DNA from: a virus
Length of the DNA stretch: 41,852 nucleotides
Strand: one strand, 5' to 3'
Virus record (IMG/VR): IMGVR_UViG_3300046485_000029
Location: 1 to 41,852 of that record
The notes beneath the pieces are model-generated. The model saw nothing but the letters and a program-made list of their open reading frames with translations. It did no database searches and was not told the origin of the DNA. Made by a program: the position numbers and the translations under genes. Each line of letters opens with the position of its first letter. The first letter of the stretch is position 1. Positions 36,482 to 41,852 of the stretch are shown piece by piece.

Positions 36482-37803
36482 TGACAGAGGCTGAGCGGAA
36501 AGAAGTAATCGAAGCATTGAAAGCCCTTGAGGGCATAAAGAGGAAGCTAGGCTTTTTTATTGAGCACAAGGAGGATCACATGAAATTTTACGCAGACATA
36601 ACGAAGGTCGACGAAGAGAAGCGGATGGTTTACGGCTATGCCTCGACCGAGAAGCTGGACAGCCAGGGCGAAGTTGTCAGCAAGGCCGCGATCGAGAAAG
36701 CGCTTTCTTCATACATGGAGTTTGCCAACATCCGAGAGATGCACCAGGCTTCGGCGGTAGGAGTTGCGAAACAAGCTGACATCGATGACAAAGGTCTCTA
36801 CCTCGCCGCGAAGGTTGTTGATGACGCTGCCTGGACAAAGGTCAAGGAAGGCGTTTATAAGGGCTTTTCCATTGGTGGCAAGAAACTCTCAAAGGTCGGT
36901 GACACAGTTGAATCTCTTTCCCTCACTGAGATCAGCCTGGTCGATCGGCCGGCAAACCCTGAATGCAAATTCGATGTTTATAAATCTGAGGACGGCGCGC
37001 CGCCCGAGAAAAAGGAGGCAGTAAAGATGAAGCTTTCGAAGGCAGACGTGGACGCGATCATGGACAAGCTGGAGAAGTTCGACGCAGAGCATCCCGGCAA
37101 GACAAAGCTGGAGATCATCCAGAAGTACGCAGGCGAAGAGGTCTATGACGCAAGCTCGGCGATCTATGCCCTTCAGAGCATTTACTACCTCTACCAGAAA
37201 GAGGCTGGCGAAGATGAGGTCGACACTGAGCAGGTCTCGGCGCTCAAGACCGTCATCGATAAGCTGAAGACCTTCATCTCCTCAGAGATCATGGAGAACA
37301 ACGAGCCGGTTGTCTCTCCTGACGTTATCGCACTCGCAGAGAAGACAGAAGATTTAGAAAAAGCCGGAGCGCGTAACAGCAAGTCCGACTCGGAGCGGAT
37401 CCAGGGGATCCACGACCATGCGGCAGCGCTGGGCGCTACGTGTAGTAAAGCGGAGAAATCGGCACAGGGTGACGACCTCCAGAAGGCAGCAACAGAAGCA
37501 CAGGAAGCGGCAGCGGCCTCACTCACCAAACTCGAAGAGGCTACCGGCACGATTACCAAGCTCGAAGCTGAGAAGGTCGATCTCCAGAAGCGCATCACCG
37601 AACTGGAGGCACAGCCGGAGACTCCGAAAGGCTCTCTCAGGGTTGTCGAGAAGGGGCAGGACATCGCCACAACGTCAGAGGTCAAAGAGCCTGAGCCGAT
37701 CAAGAAGGCTGACGGCAGCATCGACCAGGAAGCCACTGCGCTCGCACTTATTAAGCACGCACAAACACAACCCGTTCAGTTGAGCGGACTTAGAAAACTG
37801 TAA
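36481..37803 (+). CDS. XkdF-like prohead protease with scaffold region
   Basis: From GTG 36481 (TAGTG overlap, AGGAG upstream) the product is 440 aa. An internal ATG at 36580 with CAAGGAGGATCAC gives 407 aa and exactly the usual start of the family (KFYADITKVDEEKRMVYGYAS). In the short numbering, His55 (REMHQAS) and Ser97 (KGFSIGG) are the likely catalytic pair of the S78/XkdF fold, and the domain ends with SLVDRPANPECKF. The remaining 250 residues are acidic and coiled-coil-rich, as in scaffolds. It should build and mature the prohead. Confidence 0.85.
   Translation: MTEAERKEVIEALKALEGIKRKLGFFIEHKEDHMKFYADITKVDEEKRMVYGYASTEKLDSQGEVVSKAAIEKALSSYMEFANIREMHQASAVGVAKQADIDDKGLYLAAKVVDDAAWTKVKEGVYKGFSIGGKKLSKVGDTVESLSLTEISLVDRPANPECKFDVYKSEDGAPPEKKEAVKMKLSKADVDAIMDKLEKFDAEHPGKTKLEIIQKYAGEEVYDASSAIYALQSIYYLYQKEAGEDEVDTEQVSALKTVIDKLKTFISSEIMENNEPVVSPDVIALAEKTEDLEKAGARNSKSDSERIQGIHDHAAALGATCSKAEKSAQGDDLQKAATEAQEAAAASLTKLEEATGTITKLEAEKVDLQKRITELEAQPETPKGSLRVVEKGQDIATTSEVKEPEPIKKADGSIDQEATALALIKHAQTQPVQLSGLRKL
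36580..37803 (+). CDS. Internal-start form of the prohead protease (407 aa)
   Basis: AAGGAGG lies 5 bases before ATG 36580, a stronger site than that of GTG 36481. The product begins where the protease domain begins, so this may be the true start and the upstream 33 codons an extension or a coupled leader. Confidence 0.6.
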   Translation: MKFYADITKVDEEKRMVYGYASTEKLDSQGEVVSKAAIEKALSSYMEFANIREMHQASAVGVAKQADIDDKGLYLAAKVVDDAAWTKVKEGVYKGFSIGGKKLSKVGDTVESLSLTEISLVDRPANPECKFDVYKSEDGAPPEKKEAVKMKLSKADVDAIMDKLEKFDAEHPGKTKLEIIQKYAGEEVYDASSAIYALQSIYYLYQKEAGEDEVDTEQVSALKTVIDKLKTFISSEIMENNEPVVSPDVIALAEKTEDLEKAGARNSKSDSERIQGIHDHAAALGATCSKAEKSAQGDDLQKAATEAQEAAAASLTKLEEATGTITKLEAEKVDLQKRITELEAQPETPKGSLRVVEKGQDIATTSEVKEPEPIKKADGSIDQEATALALIKHAQTQPVQLSGLRKL

Positions 37804-37814
37804 GGAGAAAAATA

Positions 37815-39296
37815 ATGAATCCTAACGATACTCAGACAACTCTCGATCTCGTAAAGGGCGCGATCGACCCGACCCTTGCGAAGAGCATAACCACAAGCAC
37901 CGGCTTGGTTGCTTACGACCTTCAGGCCCCTGCAAAGAACCTGTATCCCACGGCAACCCCGATCAGGAATCAGATCCCCAGAATCGGCGGCGGTACAGGC
38001 GTAGCCACGAACTGGAAGCAGATCAGCGCGATAATCGGCTCAGGCGTAGACACTATGGGCTGGGTTCCTGAAGGACAGAGATCAGCCCGCATGAGCTACA
38101 CCGCTGCGAATAAGTCCGCATCTTACGTCACCCTGGGCGAAGAGGATCAGGCAACGTATGAGGCGATCAACGCCGGTAAAGGCTTTGAGGACATTAAGGG
38201 CCGCATGGTCATGAGACTGCTCCAAAAGGCCATGCTCAAAGAAGAAATGGCTCTGATTGCGGGTAATGCAACCTTGCAGCTTGGCACTCCGACAACTCCG
38301 ACGTTGGCCGCTGCAGGATCCGGCGCAACTCTCCCGACACTGACCTACAGCGTCATCGTCGTCGCCCTCACGATGGAAGGCTTCAGGGCCGCATCCGTTG
38401 CTGGAGGCGTCAAGGCAGCTGTAGCGATAACCGGGGCAGACGGTCAGTCTTACACTATCAACGGCGGCTCCTCGATGAAGAGCGCTGCTGCTACTCAGGC
38501 GGTAACTCTCGGACAGATCCTCTCCTGCTCCACCCCTGCAATAAATGGTGCTGTCGGCTATGCCTGGTATACGGGCGCGGCAGGCGCGGAGAAGCTGGAG
38601 AAAATCACCACGATCAACAGCGTCACCTTCTCGGCTCCCCTTCTGGGCACCGGGCAGGCCGCAACTGCGATCACGGCAGATTGCTCCGCAAACCCGAACT
38701 ATGCTTTCGACGGCCTGATCACAGTGGGAATCAAGAGCGGACTCGGGTATCTGAACATGCTGGCAACCGGCACCGCGGGCACCGGAACTGTAATGACCGC
38801 TTCCGGGCGCGGATCTGTAACCGAGATCGACAACATGCTTCAGGCCATGTGGGACAACTATCAGGTTTCCCCGACGGTCCTGTATGTCAACTCTCAGGAG
38901 CTGAAGAACATCTCCAATAAGGTCCTGTCGAGCGGATCATCTCCGCTGCTTCAGTATCATATTCAGCCGGGCGACACTGCGTACGAACTCATGGCGAGCG
39001 GCATCATCTCCGCTTACTTCAACCCCTTTGCGCTTAACGGCGGCGTCAAGATCCCGATCAAGATCCATCCTATGGTTCCTGCCGGAATGCTCTTCGGCTA
39101 CGCCGAGAACTTGCCCGCTCAGTACCAGAGCAACGAGGTCCCGAACGTAGCAGAGGTCAAGACCCGCGCTGACTACTACCAGATCGACTGGCCGATAGTC
39201 ACCAGGGCTCAGGGCGTCGGTGTCTACATGGAAGAGGTGCTCGCAGTCTACGCGCCTTTTGCGGTCGGAATAATCGGCAACATCGCCAACGGCTAA
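37815..39296 (+). CDS. Major capsid protein (HK97 fold) with inserted beta domain
   Basis: This 493-aa protein comes after the protease-scaffold gene with TAAGGAGAAAAATA upstream. The HK97 outline is visible: an N-terminal arm, NLYPTATPIRNQIPRIGG, a helix EEDQATYEAINAGKGFEDIKGRMVMRLLQKAMLKEEMALI (spine-like), and a C-terminal P-domain/A-domain with DNYQVSPTVLYVNSQEL and QIDWPIVTRAQGVGVYMEEVLAVYAP. Residues about 153-295, rich in Ala, Gly and Thr, look like an inserted Ig/FN3-like domain that would sit on the capsid surface. It is longer than the usual 300-400 residues because of this insert. Confidence 0.9.
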   Translation: MNPNDTQTTLDLVKGAIDPTLAKSITTSTGLVAYDLQAPAKNLYPTATPIRNQIPRIGGGTGVATNWKQISAIIGSGVDTMGWVPEGQRSARMSYTAANKSASYVTLGEEDQATYEAINAGKGFEDIKGRMVMRLLQKAMLKEEMALIAGNATLQLGTPTTPTLAAAGSGATLPTLTYSVIVVALTMEGFRAASVAGGVKAAVAITGADGQSYTINGGSSMKSAAATQAVTLGQILSCSTPAINGAVGYAWYTGAAGAEKLEKITTINSVTFSAPLLGTGQAATAITADCSANPNYAFDGLITVGIKSGLGYLNMLATGTAGTGTVMTASGRGSVTEIDNMLQAMWDNYQVSPTVLYVNSQELKNISNKVLSSGSSPLLQYHIQPGDTAYELMASGIISAYFNPFALNGGVKIPIKIHPMVPAGMLFGYAENLPAQYQSNEVPNVAEVKTRADYYQIDWPIVTRAQGVGVYMEEVLAVYAPFAVGIIGNIANG

Positions 39297-39328
39297 GCGT
39301 AGGCGAATAAAGAGAGGGAGAAGAAAAC

Positions 39329-39646
39329 ATGCAAATGAAACTACCTGAAGACTGCACCGGCGTGAGCTGGCGCGGCGAAGCACATACCCCAAACGAGCGG
39401 GGCTATATAGACGTCCCTGACGAGGCGGCCCTTGAGCTTATGGCTCATGGCGCAAAGGTGGAAGATGACATTCCCCCGGTTCCGATCAAGAGTGCGGACA
39501 TGTCGGCGAAGTTGGCTATCTGCCGGATTCCGGACATGAGCGACATCGAGGCGATCAGCTCTTTCATCGAAGGCGAAGACCGGACGAGCGTCACCGCCGC
39601 TGCCGACGCTCGCATAGCCGAATTGAAGAAGCCGAAAGAGGAATAA
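39329..39646 (+). CDS. Hypothetical protein after the capsid gene (105 aa)
   Basis: The site is GAGAGGGAGAAG. The acidic product has an opening GVSWRGEAHTPNERGYIDVPDEAALELMAHG, a phrase common in phage proteins encoded beside the capsid gene (G-Y-x-x-V-P-x-x-A-x-x-L-x-x-H-G), and a Lys-rich helical end. It is probably a small head-completion or decoration protein, from position. No enzyme motif is seen. Confidence 0.65.
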   Translation: MQMKLPEDCTGVSWRGEAHTPNERGYIDVPDEAALELMAHGAKVEDDIPPVPIKSADMSAKLAICRIPDMSDIEAISSFIEGEDRTSVTAAADARIAELKKPKEE

Positions 39647-39647
39647 A

Positions 39648-40190
39648 ATGCTAACGACCTACGCCGATGTGAAGGAGTACATGGGACTAGCAAACGATAC
39701 TGACCAGGCGTTAATCACACGTCTGATCAGCGCTGCGAGTGATTTCATAAAGCAATGGTTGAACCGTGGCATCGAAAGCCAACCCTATACCGACACGCTG
39801 AACGGTACCGGGAAAGACAGGCTCATGCTCGGCAACTATCCCATTACTGCGGTAGCATCGGTGTCGGTCGACGGCGTAAACATTTCCCCTGCGGCTAACT
39901 CTCAGGGCTCAGGATACCTATTCGATCAGTATTCGGCATATCTGACCGGCTACTCGTTCACCAGGGGTTATCAGAATGTGGTGATTGCATACACCGCCGG
40001 ATATACCACGGTCCCTCCTGGGATTGCTCAGGCATGCCTCGATCTCGTAGCGCTCAAGTACAAGGAGCGTGACAGGATCGGGCTTCAAAGCAAGATCATG
40101 GCCGGTGATACGGTCACATATAAAACGTGGGACCTGACGACGAGCATGAAAGGGATGCTCACTCAGTACCAAAAGAGAGTTCCCGTATGA
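39648..40190 (+). CDS. Head-tail connector protein (gp6-like)
   Basis: This 180-aa protein has the connector pattern: an N-terminal helix bundle (TTYADVKEYMGLANDTDQALITRLISAASDFIKQWLNR), a beta segment (DRLMLGNYPITAVASVSVDG), then a helix (PPGIAQACLDLVALKYKERDRIG). HK97 gp6 and SPP1 gp15 relatives form the ring below the portal. AAAGAGGAATAAA precedes the ATG. It overlaps the next gene by ATGA. Confidence 0.85.
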   Translation: MLTTYADVKEYMGLANDTDQALITRLISAASDFIKQWLNRGIESQPYTDTLNGTGKDRLMLGNYPITAVASVSVDGVNISPAANSQGSGYLFDQYSAYLTGYSFTRGYQNVVIAYTAGYTTVPPGIAQACLDLVALKYKERDRIGLQSKIMAGDTVTYKTWDLTTSMKGMLTQYQKRVPV

Positions 40191-40672
40191 TCAAGGCCGA
40201 AATCATAGGCAGCGAAGAAGTTGTCGCCAGGCTGAAAGAGATCGGCCCGAATCTCAAGGCTGAGCTGAGGATTGCTGTCGAAAGGTTCTCACTCAATACC
40301 GTGGGCTATATCAGGAGCAGCAAGCTCTCAGGAAGTCCGCTTAATCATCGAACGGGCAAGCTGCAGGGTTCGATCAACTATCGGGTAGAAGAGGGCGGGG
40401 AGAGCGTCTCCGGAGTGATCGGAACAAACGCTGAATATGCGGCGATTCACGAATACGGATATACAGGTCCGGAAAATGTGAAAGCTCATCTTCGGATGAT
40501 CACGCAGGCCTTCGGGAAGTCGCTATTGAATCCGAGACAGGTACAGATCGGGGCCCATACGCGACAGATGAATATGCCGGAGCGGTCCTTTATGAGATCC
40601 TCGATGAAGGAAAGGACAGAGACTTTCCGCAATGAGGTACTTGCGGCCGGCAAGAGGGCGATAGATAAATGA
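40187..40672 (+). CDS. HK97 gp10-like neck / tail completion protein
   Basis: The product is 161 aa from ATG 40187 (ATGA overlap); the longer frame from 40127 lies in the connector gene. The family layout is visible: E-I-I-G-S-E-E-V-V-A-R-L-K-E-I at the start, SPLNHRTGKLQGSI near 45-58, GTNAEYAAIHEYG near 75-87 and PERSFMRSSM near 125-135. It joins connector to tail. ATGA couples it to the terminator gene. Confidence 0.87.
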   Translation: MIKAEIIGSEEVVARLKEIGPNLKAELRIAVERFSLNTVGYIRSSKLSGSPLNHRTGKLQGSINYRVEEGGESVSGVIGTNAEYAAIHEYGYTGPENVKAHLRMITQAFGKSLLNPRQVQIGAHTRQMNMPERSFMRSSMKERTETFRNEVLAAGKRAIDK

Positions 40673-41097
40673 TCGACTTCGAGCTCATCTACTCCACTCT
40701 CTTCGCAAGGGTCAGCGCGGCTGCTGGGTTCGCCACAACGGGGCGTCGGTTGAAGCACTGGGCCGATGTGCCTTCAAGTTCGCAACCGGCGTTATTCCAG
40801 GCTCAGAAGGACATCGCCGTGAAGCAGCAACGACCCTTGCCGCCGGTCTACACATTGGATGCCGAATTCTACATATACGCATTCAATAATGATCCTAACT
40901 CGACGCCTGCAACGATTCTGAATCAGCTTGTAGCTGCCCTTATCGCTACGCTTGCCCCCGATCCAGTGACCAACGTACAAACGCTCGGACTGAGCACCGT
41001 ACAGCACGCCTGGATCGAGGGCGCCATAAAAACAGATGAGGGAGCGCTTGGCGATCAAGCCGTTGCAATCGTTCCCGTAAAAATTCTAACTGCATGA
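40669..41097 (+). CDS. Tail terminator protein
   Basis: This 142-aa protein is coupled by ATGA. Its plan is that of gpU/gp17-like terminators: an N-terminal helix (DFELIYSTLFARVSAAAGF), a beta segment (PLPPVYTLDAEFYIYAFNND), a helix (ATILNQLVAALIATL) and a last beta strand (DQAVAIVPVKILTA). It caps the tail tube and sits before the tube gene. The call is by length, order and fold pattern. Confidence 0.8.
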   Translation: MIDFELIYSTLFARVSAAAGFATTGRRLKHWADVPSSSQPALFQAQKDIAVKQQRPLPPVYTLDAEFYIYAFNNDPNSTPATILNQLVAALIATLAPDPVTNVQTLGLSTVQHAWIEGAIKTDEGALGDQAVAIVPVKILTA

Positions 41098-41105
41098 GGT
41101 GATTT

Positions 41106-41264
41106 ATGGAAGATGAGATAAAAGATGAAAAGACCGCAGAAGAGCTGATAGTGAATCAGTGGTTTGTCGATCACTTCAGCAACTGCGGCTTCCCTACAGA
41201 ACTCTATAACAAGGTATACGCAGCCAAAGAGGACTTAATTGTCCGGCTGCGGAAGGAGGCATAA
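41106..41264 (+). CDS. Small acidic protein before the tail tube gene (52 aa)
   Basis: ATG 41106 has GAGGTG upstream and the TAA overlaps the next ATG (TAATG). The product is helical and charged (DEIKDEKTAEELIVNQWFVDHF…YAAKEDLIVRLRKEA), with one Cys. It lies between terminator and tube genes, where small proteins of unknown role are common. The AAGGAGGCATA at its end serves the next gene. Confidence 0.65.
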   Translation: MEDEIKDEKTAEELIVNQWFVDHFSNCGFPTELYNKVYAAKEDLIVRLRKEA

Positions 41265-41852
41265 TGTACAGTTTCGGATCCGGCGTCCTTTACGGCGTCA
41301 ACACAACTGCTAACAGCACCCCGGCACGCTTCGGCGGCATTCAGGACTTCACACTCGACTTCTCCTTTGACGTGAAGGAGCTTTACGGGCAGTATCAGTT
41401 TGCCCTGGCAATAGCTCGAGGCAAGGCGAAGGTTGAAGCGAAGGCAAAGCTCGCCACGATCAACGGTGCTATTGTCAACTCCCTCTTTTTCGGCGCTACG
41501 ATGTCTACCGGCATCACGCAGGCGGCGGTTGATGAAGGGCCGTCCCCAATCCCTACGACGCCCTTTCAGATCACCGCAGCCAACGGCGCGACCTTCTTGC
41601 AGGATCTCGGCGTTCAGAACGCAGCAACTGGTCTGTACCTGGTGAAGGTTCCTAGCGCACCAACGACCGGCCAGTACAGCGTTTCGGGTGTTGGAGTATA
41701 CTTATTCGCCGCAGCAGATACCGGCAACACGGTGAGGCTTAACTACACCTATACGACAGCTGCAACCGGAAACAAGATTGCAATTGTAAACCAGCTCCTC
41801 GGGACGACCCCGATGTTTTCAACTGTTTTCTTCTCGACGTTCCAGTCTAAAA
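41264..41852 (+). CDS. Major tail (tube) protein, N-terminal part
   Basis: ATG 41264 follows GGAAGGAGGCATA. The frame stays open to the window end and continues at base 1, giving 243 aa in total. The N-terminus (MYSFGSGVLYGV…STPARFGGIQDFTLDFSFDVKELYGQYQFALAIARGKAK) is the classic start of siphovirus tube proteins: a G-x-L-Y-G motif and a K-E-L-Y-G-x-x-x-F strand, then the G-K-A-K-V-E-A-K strand. The last 127 bases here are the same DNA as 1-127. Confidence 0.85.
   Translation, partial: MYSFGSGVLYGVNTTANSTPARFGGIQDFTLDFSFDVKELYGQYQFALAIARGKAKVEAKAKLATINGAIVNSLFFGATMSTGITQAAVDEGPSPIPTTPFQITAANGATFLQDLGVQNAATGLYLVKVPSAPTTGQYSVSGVGVYLFAAADTGNTVRLNYTYTTAATGNKIAIVNQLLGTTPMFSTVFFSTFQSK
41726..41852 (+). 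repeat. Terminal 127-bp direct repeat (same as 1-127)
   Basis: The end of the window is identical, base for base, to its first 127 bases. Because the tail tube gene reads through the junction without a break, this is overlap from linearising a circular sequence and not a biological terminal repeat. The length 127 equals a commonly used maximum assembly k-mer. Confidence 0.95.

Overview
The window is a complete temperate tailed-phage (siphovirus-type) genome. Its first 127 bases are repeated exactly at its end (1-127 = 41726-41852), so it is a circular molecule of 41,725 bp opened inside the major tail protein gene, which runs over the junction. The host cannot be named. Strong AAGGAGG-type ribosome sites, Sec signal peptides, a lipobox protein, a SleB-type cell-wall hydrolase and an attachment site made from the 3' half of a tRNA-Pro(GGG) fit a Gram-negative bacterium, but this is inference.

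Layout in order, + strand unless stated. (1) 1-11300, tail: major tail protein C-terminus, tail assembly chaperones with a programmed -1 frameshift, tape measure, and a tail-tip set in the order of Rhodobacter-type gene transfer agents (DUF2460, DUF2163, NlpC/P60 peptidase, large hub). Two genes for exported proteins, one a large beta-helix, are inserted in that set, and an exported fibre-like protein follows it. (2) 11333-13810, lysis and accessory: membrane protein, SleB hydrolase, Cys-rich 53-aa protein, dual-specificity phosphatase, two membrane proteins. (3) 13811-14065, attP (truncated tRNA-Pro plus its terminator). (4) 14301-16973, minus strand: S24-type repressor, a small secreted protein, a lipoprotein, a 57-aa protein and a tyrosine integrase, arranged as one lysogeny operon. 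(5) 17023-19107, rightward early genes starting from a consensus sigma-70 promoter: Cro-like regulator, putative regulators, a conserved gene with no standard start codon (probable AUA start) and several tiny genes.

(6) 19108-20390, a tandemly duplicated two-gene cassette: a DUF6948-like protein, overlapped by a gene for a (Gly-Ser/Asp/Tyr)n protein. The two copies write the same dipeptide pattern with different codons. This is the most unusual part of the window. (7) 20391-28683, recombination and replication: SbcC/Rad50-like ATPase, RecT, metallo-beta-lactamase-fold protein, HNH protein, an O-like replication protein carrying iterons inside its gene, VRR-NUC nuclease, GIY-YIG/T5orf172 protein. 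(8) 28750-41264, packaging and head: terminase small and large subunits, decoration/fibre-like proteins (one with 12 tandem repeats), a Crp-type HTH protein, a portal-MuF fusion, XkdF-like protease with scaffold, HK97-fold capsid protein with an inserted domain, connector, neck and tail terminator proteins, then the tail tube gene across the junction.

Most adjacent genes overlap by ATGA, TAATG or GTGA, which indicates translational coupling. The S24 repressor presumably keeps the lysogen while the rest of its operon is expressed. Induction would switch on the rightward promoter, then recombination and replication, then the head, tail and lysis genes.
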